Assembly (NCBI RefSeq): GCF_000377645.1
Contig: NZ_KB898471.1
Coordinates: forward strand, 505,084 to 569,083
Origin: Thiomonas sp. FB-6
Lineage (GTDB): Bacteria; Pseudomonadota; Gammaproteobacteria; Burkholderiales; Burkholderiaceae_C
Direction: 5' to 3'
Length of the DNA: 64,000 nucleotides
A program made the position numbers and the translations under genes. Under the pieces are notes generated by a model. It was not told the origin of the DNA, did no database searches, and was given only the letters and a program-made list of their open reading frames with translations. This document shows, piece after piece, positions 8,389 to 16,048 of the stretch (positions are counted from its first letter, which is position 1; each line of letters starts with the position of its first letter).

Positions 8389-8404
8389 ATGCGTTTTTCG
8401 GGAC
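8389..8404 (-). promoter_or_regulatory. Putative SauR operator copy 2 (GTCCCG-AAAAA-CGCAT)
   Basis: Read on the minus strand, both outer blocks GTCCCG and CGCA match copy 1 while the five central bases are A instead of T. Conservation of the outer blocks but not the spacer argues for a real two-part protein site. Confidence 0.5.
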
Positions 8405-8528
8405 GATTCCAGGCCGATTTCCGCTCCGAGAACTGGATACAGTTCAGTCCATGGCCTGCGCGTGGGCTTTGCGCGCTCGCCTTTCGCCGCCCGAACCCCC
8501 ACCGCCTGCCGTGTCCAGCCGAACAGCC

Positions 8529-9341
8529 ATGACCTCGAACCAGTCCAACGCCGCGGCGGTGCGCGCATTTCGCGTGCTCGAGCTGCTCAGCACCGCCGAA
8601 TCCATGAGCCTGATGCAGATCTCCGAAGGCCTGCAGTTGCCCAAGCAGACGGTGCACCGCATCCTCAAGACCCTCGGCGCCGCGCAGCTGGTGGTGCGCA
8701 ATCTCGACGGCCAGGGCTACGAATGCGGGCCGCGAGTGCGCCAGATGAGCGTGTCGGCCCTGATGCACACGGGCCCGGCGACGGCGCGCCGCGCGGTGCT
8801 GCGCAAGCTGGGCGAAAGCCTGGGCGAGACGGTGAACCTGACGGCGCTGGACGGCGACCTCATCGTCTACCTCGACCGCGTGGAGACCGACTCTCCGCTG
8901 CGCATGCACCTGCAGCCCGGCTCGCACGTGCCGCTGCATTGCACCTCCAGCGGCAAGCTGCTTCTCAGCCTGCAGCCCGCGGCGATGCGCAACCGCATCG
9001 TCGACTCGCTGCCGCTGCGCAAGATGACCGAGCACACCATCACCGACGTGGCGCGCCTGCGCCAGGAACTGGCCGACACGCGCCGCCGGCGCATCGGCAT
9101 GAACGATCAGGAATTCATCCAGGGCATGGTGTCGATCGCCGTGCCGGTGATGCGCGACGCCTATCGCGCATGGGGCGCGGTGGCCGTGCAGGCCCCACTG
9201 GCCCGCCATGACATCGAGGCGCTTCTGCGCCATGTGCCGGCCATGCGCGAAGCCGCCGACGCCATCGCCGAGATGGTGCCCCCGTCGTCGCGCAAGGCAC
9301 GCGCGCCGGCCCAGGAACCCGCCACCGACGAGGCCGCCTGA
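8529..9341 (+). CDS. IclR-family regulator (SauR-like)
   Basis: 270-residue regulator. The N-terminal winged helix (VRAFRVLELLS...MSLMQISEGLQLPKQTVHRILKTLG) is followed by an IclR effector domain with the LHCTSSGKLLLSLQP and IAVPVMRDAYRAWGAVAVQAP signatures. I start at ATG 8529, which aligns with IclR N-termini; ATG 8451 would add 26 unstructured residues. Neither has a clear Shine-Dalgarno. It is divergent from the sauT-like gene and 69 bases upstream of sauS, so it probably senses sulfoacetate or its CoA ester and controls both transcripts. The matching operator in the xsc leader suggests it may also govern xsc-pta. Confidence 0.82.
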   Translation: MTSNQSNAAAVRAFRVLELLSTAESMSLMQISEGLQLPKQTVHRILKTLGAAQLVVRNLDGQGYECGPRVRQMSVSALMHTGPATARRAVLRKLGESLGETVNLTALDGDLIVYLDRVETDSPLRMHLQPGSHVPLHCTSSGKLLLSLQPAAMRNRIVDSLPLRKMTEHTITDVARLRQELADTRRRRIGMNDQEFIQGMVSIAVPVMRDAYRAWGAVAVQAPLARHDIEALLRHVPAMREAADAIAEMVPPSSRKARAPAQEPATDEAA

Positions 9342-9410
9342 GCCCGTGGATCGGCTTTCCACGGCCCCGGCTTCCGCGCTTCCCTTCACCCCAGCATCGA
9401 GGATTTCCGC

Positions 9411-10844
9411 ATGGACATGAAGACTTCCCCTTCTCCCGAGCACGACGGCGTGCGCCGCCAGGTGGCCGAATGCGTGGCGCGCGCCCGCGCCGCGCAACGC
9501 GTGTACGACGGCTTCGACCAGGAACGCGTCGACGAGGTGGTGCTGGCCGCCGGCTGGGCCATCATGGAGCCGGCGCGCAACCGCGCGCTGGCCGAGCTCG
9601 CCGTCGCCGACACCGGCCTGGGCAACGTCGAGGACAAGGTGATCAAGAATCACCGCAAGACCCTCGGGCTGCTGCGCGACCTGCGCGGCGCGAAGTCGGT
9701 GGGCGTGATCTCCGAGGACAAGGCCAAGGGGGTGATCGAGATCGCGCGCCCGATCGGCGTGGTCGGCGCCGTGACGCCGTCGACCAACCCCGGCGCGACC
9801 CCGGCCAACAAGATCATCAACGCGCTCAAGGGGCGCAACGCCGTCATCCTGGCGCCGTCGCCCAAGGGCCACGGCACCAGCACCCTGCTGCTGCGCTACA
9901 TCCACGAGGAGCTCGACCGCGTGGGCGCCCCGCGCGACCTGGTGCAGCAGCTGGCGGCTCCGGTGAGCAAGGCGGCCACGCAGGAGCTGATGCGCCAGGT
10001 GGACCTGGTGGTGGTCACCGGCTCGCAGAACAACGTGCGCGCGGCCTATGAAAGCGGCACCCCGGCGATCGGCGTCGGCGCGGGCAACGTTTCGGTGATC
10101 GTCGACGAGACGGCCGATCCGGCGCAGGCGGCCGAGAAGATCCGGCGCTCCAAGACCTTCGACAACGCCACCAGTTGCTCCTCCGAGAACAGCGTGGTGA
10201 TCGTCGAGGCCGTGTACCAGCGCATGCTCGACGCGTTGCGCGAGCAGGGAGGCGTGCTGCTGGACGCGGCCCAGAAGCAGCGCCTGCAGCAGACCATGTG
10301 GCCCGCCGGCAAGCTGTCGGCCGCGGTGACCGCCAAGGCCGCGCCGGTGATCGCCGCGCTGGCCGGGCTGCACGGCCCGGCTTTCGACAGCGCGCGCTTC
10401 CTCATGGTGGAGGAGACCGGCACCGGCGAGCAGCACCCCTTCTCGGGCGAAAAGCTCTCCCCGGTGCTGACGGTGTATCGCGCGCGCGATTTCGAGCACG
10501 CGCAGGACATCGTGCGGGCCATCTACGCCTACGAGGGCGCGGGCCATTCCATCGGGCTGCACTCGCAACGTCCGCAGCGCGCGCTGCACCTGGGACTGGT
10601 GATGCCGGCCTGCCGCATCATCGTGAATCAGGCGCACTGCTTCGCCACCGGCGGCAGCTTCGACAACGGACTGCCCTTCTCGCTGTCCATGGGTTGCGGC
10701 AGCTGGGGGCGCAACAGCATCTCTGATAACCTGAACTACAAGCACTATCTCAACATCACGCGCGTCGCCGCCCCGTGCACGCCGGACGAGCCGAGCATGG
10801 ACGACATGTTCGGCGCGTACCGCAGGCGCCACGGGCTCGCCTGA
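9411..10844 (+). CDS. sauS: CoA-acylating aldehyde dehydrogenase, probable sulfoacetaldehyde dehydrogenase (SauS-like)
   Basis: 477-residue enzyme of the CoA-acylating aldehyde dehydrogenase group (EutE/AdhE-N type). The catalytic cysteine is Cys256 in FDNATSCSSENS, and the cofactor region contains PIGVVGAVTPSTNPGATPANK. In this context it would reduce sulfoacetyl-CoA to sulfoacetaldehyde, which Xsc then cleaves. GAGGA lies seven bases before the ATG. It follows the IclR gene on the same strand and is followed 48 bases later by the tauR-like gene. Acylating dehydrogenases for other short aldehydes look similar, so the substrate rests on the neighbourhood with a CoA ligase and xsc. Confidence 0.75.
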   Translation: MDMKTSPSPEHDGVRRQVAECVARARAAQRVYDGFDQERVDEVVLAAGWAIMEPARNRALAELAVADTGLGNVEDKVIKNHRKTLGLLRDLRGAKSVGVISEDKAKGVIEIARPIGVVGAVTPSTNPGATPANKIINALKGRNAVILAPSPKGHGTSTLLLRYIHEELDRVGAPRDLVQQLAAPVSKAATQELMRQVDLVVVTGSQNNVRAAYESGTPAIGVGAGNVSVIVDETADPAQAAEKIRRSKTFDNATSCSSENSVVIVEAVYQRMLDALREQGGVLLDAAQKQRLQQTMWPAGKLSAAVTAKAAPVIAALAGLHGPAFDSARFLMVEETGTGEQHPFSGEKLSPVLTVYRARDFEHAQDIVRAIYAYEGAGHSIGLHSQRPQRALHLGLVMPACRIIVNQAHCFATGGSFDNGLPFSLSMGCGSWGRNSISDNLNYKHYLNITRVAAPCTPDEPSMDDMFGAYRRRHGLA

Positions 10845-10892
10845 GCCCGGGGCCGCCGCACGCGGCGCGGCCGCGCCGCGTGCCGCCGCCCG

Positions 10893-12386
10893 ATGAACCA
10901 GCGCACCAACACCCTGCTGTGGAAACAGCTGCTGCAACGCAGCGCACGCAGCAACCTGAGCCTGCAGGGCCAGATCCGCGAAATGCTGGTGTCGGCCATC
11001 CTCGACGGCCTGATCGAGCCGGGGAGGCCCGTGCCCTCCGGACGCGAACTGGCCGAACAGCTGGGCGTGGCGCGCAACACCGTGGTGCTGGCCTACAAGC
11101 AGCTGGCCGACGAGGGCTACCTGCTGTCGCGCCAGCGCAGCGGGCACTTCGTGAACGCCGAATTCGTGGCCGGGCTGCGCGCGCACGGGCCGGGCGCGGA
11201 GGACAGCGGCGCGGCCTCCGCCCCCATCGACTGGGATAGCCGCCTGCGCCTGCGACCCACCCGCCAGCGCAGCATCCACAAGCCGGCCGACTGGCAGAAG
11301 TACCCCTACCCTTTCCTGTACGGGCAGTTCGACGCCTCGCTGTTTCCCACCGCCAACTGGCGCGAATGCTGCCTCAAGGCGCTGTCCGTGCTGGACATCC
11401 GCGACTGGGCTCCCGACCACATCAACCGCGACGACGAGACCCTGGTGCAGCAGATCCGCACCCGCGTGCTGCCGCGCCGCGGCGTGTGGGCTCAGGCGGA
11501 CGAGATCGTGGTCACGGTGGGAGCCCAGCACGCCCTGTACATGGTGGCCGACCTGCTGCTGGGCGAGCACAGCACGCTGGCGCTGGAGAACCCGGGCTAC
11601 CCCGACGCGCGCAACATCTTCGCCGCGCGCACCTCGCGTCTGCTGCCCATCGACGTGGACGCCGACGGCCTGCCGGTGGACCAGCGCCTGCACGGGGCCG
11701 ACTACCTGTACGTCACGCCCAGCCATCAGTGCCCCACCGGCGTGACCATGCCGCTGGAACGCCGGCAAAGTCTGCTGCACTGGGCCGAGCGCAACGACCT
11801 GATCATCATCGAGGACGATTTCGAGAGCGAGAACCGCTTCGGCGGCGAGCCCATTCCGGCGCTCAAGAGCCTGGACCACAAGCATCGCGTGATCTACATC
11901 GGCAGTCTGTCCAAGAGCTGGGCGCCGGGGCTGCGCCTGGGCTACATCGTCGCTCCGGCGCCGCTGGCCCGCGAGTTCCGCGCGCTGCGCCGCCTGATGC
12001 TGCGCCACCCCTCGACCTTCGTGCAGCGGGCCTTCGCGCTGTTCCTGTCCCTGGGCCACCACGACGCCCAGTTGCGGCGCATCGCCATGGCCCAGCAGCA
12101 GCGCAGCCAGGCCGTGCTGCGGGCGCTGGCCGAGCACCTGCCGCAATGCGAAGTCACCCCGGTGATCGGCGGCGGCTCGTGCTGGCTGCGCCTTCCCGAC
12201 GGCATCGACACCATCGAGCTGGCGCGTCGCGCCGCCGAGCAAGGCGTGCTGCTGGAGTCCGGCGACGTGTTCTTCTTCCAGCAACCCGCCCCCGGATCCT
12301 TCCTGCGCCTGGGCTGGCAATCGATCCCCGACAAGGCCATCGAACCCGGAATCGCACTGCTGGGCAAAACCCTACAAAGCCTGTAA
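10893..12386 (+). CDS. tauR: MocR-type (GntR/aminotransferase) regulator, TauR-like
   Basis: 497-residue fusion typical of MocR proteins: a GntR winged helix (LIEPGRPVPSGRELAEQLGVARNTVVLAYKQL) joined to a class I aminotransferase fold with the PLP-binding lysine at 341 (IGSLSKSWAPGLRLGY). Such regulators sense an amine or amino acid through PLP. TauR of Rhodobacter capsulatus activates taurine genes through direct repeats containing CTGGAC, and CTGGA-containing direct repeats occur here before both tauX and tauY. That supports TauR as the name. It probably shares a transcript with sauS and is convergent with the tauB end of the ABC operon. The start has no obvious ribosome-binding site. Confidence 0.82.
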   Translation: MNQRTNTLLWKQLLQRSARSNLSLQGQIREMLVSAILDGLIEPGRPVPSGRELAEQLGVARNTVVLAYKQLADEGYLLSRQRSGHFVNAEFVAGLRAHGPGAEDSGAASAPIDWDSRLRLRPTRQRSIHKPADWQKYPYPFLYGQFDASLFPTANWRECCLKALSVLDIRDWAPDHINRDDETLVQQIRTRVLPRRGVWAQADEIVVTVGAQHALYMVADLLLGEHSTLALENPGYPDARNIFAARTSRLLPIDVDADGLPVDQRLHGADYLYVTPSHQCPTGVTMPLERRQSLLHWAERNDLIIIEDDFESENRFGGEPIPALKSLDHKHRVIYIGSLSKSWAPGLRLGYIVAPAPLAREFRALRRLMLRHPSTFVQRAFALFLSLGHHDAQLRRIAMAQQQRSQAVLRALAEHLPQCEVTPVIGGGSCWLRLPDGIDTIELARRAAEQGVLLESGDVFFFQQPAPGSFLRLGWQSIPDKAIEPGIALLGKTLQSL

Positions 12387-12469
12387 GCCCCGAGGCCGCC
12401 GAACGCAGCTACGCTTCCCACCTGAAAGCCCTGGCTACCGCGACACGGCTCCAATGTCAGGAGCACTCC

Positions 12470-12553
12470 CGCCGCAGGGCCGCCCCAAGGCGGGGTGCGT
12501 CCCCCCTGGGGGGACGGAGCGGGGGCCGCCCCCCGCGACGGAGGGGGCCCACG
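12470..12553. repeat. REP-like GC palindromes between tauR and tauB
   Basis: Between the convergent tauR and tauB stops lies a near-pure GC stretch with a palindrome of GTCCCCCC (12499-12506) and GGGGGGAC (12508-12515) around one base, flanked by CGCCCC/GGCGGGG pairs. This kind of element is common between genes in Burkholderiales and may act as a bidirectional transcription barrier. It has no T runs. Confidence 0.6.
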
Positions 12554-13291
12554 TCAATGCGCCAGGATGCCCATGGCCTGCTTTTTCAGCTCCAGGAACT
12601 GGGGCTCGAAGCTGGTCTCGGGCGTGCGCGGGCGCTCGAGCTCGATGGGCACGTCCAGCGCCACCCGGCCCGGGCGCGCCGACAGCACCACCAGGCGCGT
12701 GCCCAGGAAGATCGCCTCGTCGATGTCATGGGTGATGAACACGATGGTGCAGCGCAGCTTCTCCCACAGCGAGGTGAGGAAGGACTGCATGGACGCGCGG
12801 GTCTGCGCGTCCAGCGCGCCGAAGGGCTCGTCCATCAACAGAACCTTGGGCTTCATCACCAGCGCGCGGGCGATGGCCACGCGCTGCTGCATGCCCCCGG
12901 ACAGCTCGTAGGGCTTGTGGCGCGCGAAACCTTCCAGGCCGATGATGCCCAGGATCTCGGCACTCTCGCGCCGGCGCTGCTCGCGCCGCATGCCCTGCAG
13001 TTCCAGCCCGAACTCGATGTTGTCCTGCACGTTCAGCCAGGGGTACAGGCCCGCCTGCTGGAACACCACCACGCGGTCGGCGCCGGGGCGGCTCTTGACC
13101 TCCCCGTCGATGTAGATGGACCCGCGCGACGGCGTGGTCAGGCCCGCCAGCAGGTGCAGCAGCGTGGTCTTGCCGCAACCCGAGGATCCGAGCACGGTGA
13201 CGAACTCGCCGCCCTGGAACTGCAGGTTGATGTTCTCCAGCGCGGTGGTGGCGCCGAAGGTCTTGTACAGGGAATCGATGACGATGTTCAC
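12554..13291 (-). CDS. tauB: Taurine ABC transporter, ATPase subunit
   Basis: 245-residue ABC ATPase of the nitrate/sulfonate/taurine group. Walker A is GSSGCGKTT, the Q-loop is VFQQAGLYPWL, the signature is LSGGMQQRVAIARAL, and Walker B is VLLMDEPFGALD followed by ITHDIDEAIFLG. The start is GTG at 13291 with GAGGA upstream. It is the last gene of the tauX-tauC-tauA-tauB operon and energises uptake through TauC. Sequence alone does not separate taurine from other alkanesulfonates; tauR, tauX and tauY nearby favour taurine. Confidence 0.87.
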   Translation of the reverse strand: MNIVIDSLYKTFGATTALENINLQFQGGEFVTVLGSSGCGKTTLLHLLAGLTTPSRGSIYIDGEVKSRPGADRVVVFQQAGLYPWLNVQDNIEFGLELQGMRREQRRRESAEILGIIGLEGFARHKPYELSGGMQQRVAIARALVMKPKVLLMDEPFGALDAQTRASMQSFLTSLWEKLRCTIVFITHDIDEAIFLGTRLVVLSARPGRVALDVPIELERPRTPETSFEPQFLELKKQAMGILAH

Positions 13292-13343
13292 GTGCCTGTC
13301 CTCGGCGGGGCGGCGCTCGCCGCCCCGCGGTTGAAACGCCGGG

Positions 13344-14363
13344 TCAATGCGCGAGGTGCTCGGAGTACTGCGGGGCGACGTTGTCGGCGAAGCTCGCCGG
13401 CACCTGCTGGATACGCCCGATCTGCTGCAACACCTTGGCCGTGTTGACCAGGGTCATGTAGGTGGCCGAGGTCTTCACGCCCGCGCCCTGGCCCATGCCC
13501 TTGGGCGAACTCTGGTCGGCGCCGGAGAACAGCTCGTAGCCGGCCAGTTCCTTGCGCGCCACCGGCACCGTCACGCCGGTCTGGCGCGCCATGTCGGCGA
13601 TCGCCTGCTCGGTGTCCTTGCGGGTGATCTGGTAGCCCTCGTCCATGGCCGCCACGAAACCGCGCACCAGCGCCGGGTGCGCGGCCGCCCACTTGGAATC
13701 GGCGATGCACACGTTGTAGCTCGAGGCCGTGCGCGGCAGGTCGCCGTCGGTCTTGAGCACCTTGCCTCCGGCGGCCTGCAGCGCGCTGAACACGGGATCC
13801 CAGACGATGGCCGCGTCGATCGCGCCGGTCACCCAGGAGGTGCGCATCTGCGGCGGGGCCATGTTGATCTGGGTCACCGAGTCGTAGGCCACGTGCGCCT
13901 CGGCGAGGAAGGTGGCCAGCTCGAAGGAGGCCTGGGAGCCGGCGACGATGGCGATCTTCTTGCCCTTCAGGCCGGCCACCGTGGTGATGCCGCTGCCGGG
14001 CTTGACCACGATGCCCGCGGCCGTGGTGTAGCGCTCCTGGTTGTACACGATGGTCATCGGCAGGCCCTGCGCGATCGCCGTGACCAGCGGCGGCACGCCC
14101 AGGCCGCACATGAAGGTCAGGCTGTTCGAGGCCAGCGCGCTCATCGCCGCGGGGCCGGAACTGAACATCTTGTACTCCACCTTGGCATGCATGTCCTTCT
14201 CGAACAGGTGCCGGGCCATGGACACCATGTAGGGATCGGCGCCGTTGTTCTCGTAGCCGATGATCACGTCGGGCTTGTCGGCCGCCATGGCCGCCATCGG
14301 GACCAGGCCTGCTGCCAGGGTGCAGGCGGCGAGCGCGCCGCGCATCCAGGATCGCTTGTTCAT
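13344..14363 (-). CDS. tauA: Taurine ABC transporter, periplasmic binding protein
   Basis: 339-residue secreted binding protein. The signal peptide (basic MNKRSWMR, hydrophobic core, AMA cleavage near residue 27) precedes a mature protein starting ADKPDVIIGYENN. SsuA/TauA-type features include GLGVPPLVTAIAQGLPMTIVYN, LKGKKIAIVAGSQASFELATFL and TGAIDAAIVWDPVFSAL. AGGAGA precedes the ATG. It lies between permease and ATPase genes, 58 and 52 bases from them. It captures taurine or a close sulfonate in the periplasm. Confidence 0.87.
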   Translation of the reverse strand: MNKRSWMRGALAACTLAAGLVPMAAMAADKPDVIIGYENNGADPYMVSMARHLFEKDMHAKVEYKMFSSGPAAMSALASNSLTFMCGLGVPPLVTAIAQGLPMTIVYNQERYTTAAGIVVKPGSGITTVAGLKGKKIAIVAGSQASFELATFLAEAHVAYDSVTQINMAPPQMRTSWVTGAIDAAIVWDPVFSALQAAGGKVLKTDGDLPRTASSYNVCIADSKWAAAHPALVRGFVAAMDEGYQITRKDTEQAIADMARQTGVTVPVARKELAGYELFSGADQSSPKGMGQGAGVKTSATYMTLVNTAKVLQQIGRIQQVPASFADNVAPQYSEHLAH

Positions 14364-14421
14364 GTGCTCTCTCCTGCGTTGGGGGATGTACTCGAAGCCC
14401 TGCGGGCCGTGGATGAAAATG

Positions 14422-15273
14422 TCAGTTGTGCCCGCGCCAGGGCACGACCAGGCTTTCGATCTTGCGGATCACCAGTTCCATCGCGTAGCCGATGAGCCCG
14501 ATGACCACGATGCCGACGATGACGATGCTGACCTGCAGCGCCTGCCCGGCGAACTGCACCAGCCAGCCCAGGCCGCTGCTGGCGGCGATCAGCTCGGCCG
14601 CCACCAGGCAGGTCCAGGCCACGCCGATGCCCACGCGCATGGCGGTGAAGATCTCCGGCATCGCCGACGGCAGGATCACCTTGCGGAAGATCTGCGCGTT
14701 GCTCGCGCCCAGCGTGCGCGCCACCGACACGCGCAGCGGCGGCGTGCTCTTCACCCCCGAGATGGTGCCGATGATGATCACCGGGATCGTGCCCACCAGG
14801 ATCAGGATGGCCTTGGGAAGCTCGCCGATGCCGAACCACACCACCAGCAGCGGGATGTAGGCCAGCGGCGGCACCGGGCGCACGAACTGCAGCAAGGGAT
14901 CGACGATGTCGAACACCACCTTGTTGCGCGACATCAGCAGGCCCACCGGGACGCCGATGACGATGGCGCCGACGAAGCCGATCAGGATGCGAAAACAGCT
15001 GATGCCGATGTCGGCGCTCAGCGACTGTCCGCCGTAGCCCTGGCGCACGATGGCCACGAAGGCCTTCCACACCGCCACCGGCGAAGGCAGCGCGAAGGGA
15101 GGGAACACCCCCGCGACGGCCACCAGCTGCCAGGCGACCAGCGCGCCCAGCAGCACCAGCACGGTGATCCACTGCGGCGCGAGTTTCAGGCGCGCCCTGC
15201 GCTCGGGGCGGGCGGGAGGGGGCGGCGCGGAAACGTTCATGTTCTGGCCTCGCGGTTCGGGGATCGCACTCAT
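14422..15273 (-). CDS. tauC: Taurine ABC transporter, permease
   Basis: 283-residue permease with about six transmembrane helices and the EAA-type loop RTLGASNAQIFRKVILPSAMPEIFTAMRVGIGVAWTCLVAAE, as in TauC/SsuC. The chosen ATG at 15273 has GGAGG eight bases upstream; a later ATG at 15240 is possible. It begins only 14 bases after the tauX-like stop, so the two are cotranscribed. Confidence 0.87.
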   Translation of the reverse strand: MSAIPEPRGQNMNVSAPPPPARPERRARLKLAPQWITVLVLLGALVAWQLVAVAGVFPPFALPSPVAVWKAFVAIVRQGYGGQSLSADIGISCFRILIGFVGAIVIGVPVGLLMSRNKVVFDIVDPLLQFVRPVPPLAYIPLLVVWFGIGELPKAILILVGTIPVIIIGTISGVKSTPPLRVSVARTLGASNAQIFRKVILPSAMPEIFTAMRVGIGVAWTCLVAAELIAASSGLGWLVQFAGQALQVSIVIVGIVVIGLIGYAMELVIRKIESLVVPWRGHN

Positions 15274-15287
15274 GGAAGGGGCCTCCG

Positions 15288-15665
15288 TCAGCGAGCGGGG
15301 ATGCGTTCCTTGCGGAACGCGTTCTTCACCGCGATGCGGCCGCCGGCGAAGGTGAACACGTCGACCATGCGGGCCTCGATGCGCACACCGTCGGCGCGCG
15401 TGCCGCGGAAGGTGGACTCGGTGACTCCGCGCTCGCCGCATACGAAATGCACCGGGTCCAGCCAGGCGGCGTCGGGAAAGGTCTTCCAGGCCAGTTCGAA
15501 GCCGGCACGCACCTCGTCGCGGCCGCGGAAACTGCGGCCGAGCACGTCCGGGCCGCCCACCGCATGGAATACGCAGTCGTCCGCCATGAAGCTCATCAAT
15601 GCTTCGAGATCATGCGCATTCCACGCGTCTGAAAATGCCTGGAGAGTATCTACGGTCGGACTCAT
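15288..15665 (-). CDS. tauX: SnoaL/NTF2-like small protein, probable taurine dehydrogenase small subunit (TauX)
   Basis: 125-residue protein with a SnoaL/NTF2 fold pattern (LQAFSDAWNAHDLEALMSFMADDCVFHAVGGPD, then FRGRDEVRAGFELAWKTFPDA). In Paracoccus and relatives, taurine dehydrogenase consists of a small TauX and a FAD-containing TauY encoded beside tauABC, tauR and xsc; this protein has the size and position for TauX, although here it is divergent from tauY. I start at ATG 15665 because the alternative at 15749 lies inside the paired CTGGA operator and upstream of the -10 element. It leads the tauX-tauC-tauA-tauB operon. An unrelated SnoaL-like hydrolase or isomerase is the main alternative. 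Confidence 0.62.
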   Translation of the reverse strand: MSPTVDTLQAFSDAWNAHDLEALMSFMADDCVFHAVGGPDVLGRSFRGRDEVRAGFELAWKTFPDAAWLDPVHFVCGERGVTESTFRGTRADGVRIEARMVDVFTFAGGRIAVKNAFRKERIPAR

Positions 15666-15707
15666 ATTCAACGGCTCTGCGGTTTTGACGATGGCTTCGG
15701 TTTTTTC

Positions 15708-15769
15708 AATATAGTGATGCGCCGCCTCGCCTGTGTAGATCCAGTTCATCGCTTTTGATTGGTCCAGAT
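15708..15769 (-). promoter_or_regulatory. tauX promoter with paired CTGGA direct repeats (TauR site)
   Basis: On the minus strand ATCTGGACCA begins at 15769 and AACTGGATCT begins at 15746, a 23-base period (about two helical turns). A -10 element TATATT lies at 15713-15708, 33 bases from the start of the second repeat, with no consensus -35, as expected for an activated promoter. MocR regulators bind direct repeats of this geometry. Confidence 0.7.
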
Positions 15770-15932
15770 CGGCGGCCGGGACTCTGCTCCGTGGGAGCCT
15801 CGGCTTTCGTTCAGGAATCGCGGGTTTCTACCCCTCTGGAAAACCCGGATGGTTCCGTGTCCGGACGGCTTCGCACCACGATTGTGCATCGCGCAAAATC
15901 GGTGGACGATTATGGTGCGGCGCACGCACCGA

Positions 15933-15993
15933 ATCTGGACCACCATTTTGGTGCGATCTGGATCCATGCCCGCCCAAAATCGGAATCTATCAT
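15933..15993 (+). promoter_or_regulatory. tauY promoter with paired CTGGA direct repeats (TauR site)
   Basis: ATCTGGACCA begins at 15933 and ATCTGGATCC at 15956, again 23 bases apart and in the same order (CTGGACC then CTGGATC) as on the tauX side. TATCAT at 15988-15993 fits a -10 element, 32 bases from the start of the second repeat. The 163-base core between the two operator pairs (15770-15932) also holds a CGGGTTT/AAACCCG inverted repeat (15821-15827, 15841-15847) of unknown role. Confidence 0.7.
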
Positions 15994-16048
15994 GGCTCGT
16001 AAATCTCTTGGTTCCACGAGTTTCCTTGAATCCCCGGGCACGACTCCC

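Larger units (their letters stand above)
8229..8528. promoter_or_regulatory. Divergent sauT/sauR control region
   Basis: This 300-base gap is AT-richer than its surroundings and has no convincing gene. It contains the two GTCCCG-N5-CGCA elements (8341-8356 plus, 8404-8389 minus) and a palindrome AACTG-GATA-CAGTT (8431-8444) containing a -10-like TACAGT (8438-8443) facing sauR. No clear -35 hexamers are seen. The arrangement fits one regulator controlling both transcripts. Confidence 0.6.

Noticed and set aside
8229-12320. Minus-strand frame extending the CoA ligase upstream for about 4 kb
   Set aside because: The extension is antisense to sauR, sauS and tauR, with low-complexity His/Ala/Gly composition; the real ligase begins at 8228.
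15666-15749. Upstream ATG of tauX at 15749
   Set aside because: It falls inside the paired CTGGA operator and upstream of the -10 box, so it would not be on the transcript.
15992-16048. ATG 15992 as tauY start
   Set aside because: It overlaps the predicted -10 element TATCAT; ATG 16049 gives a normal leader.
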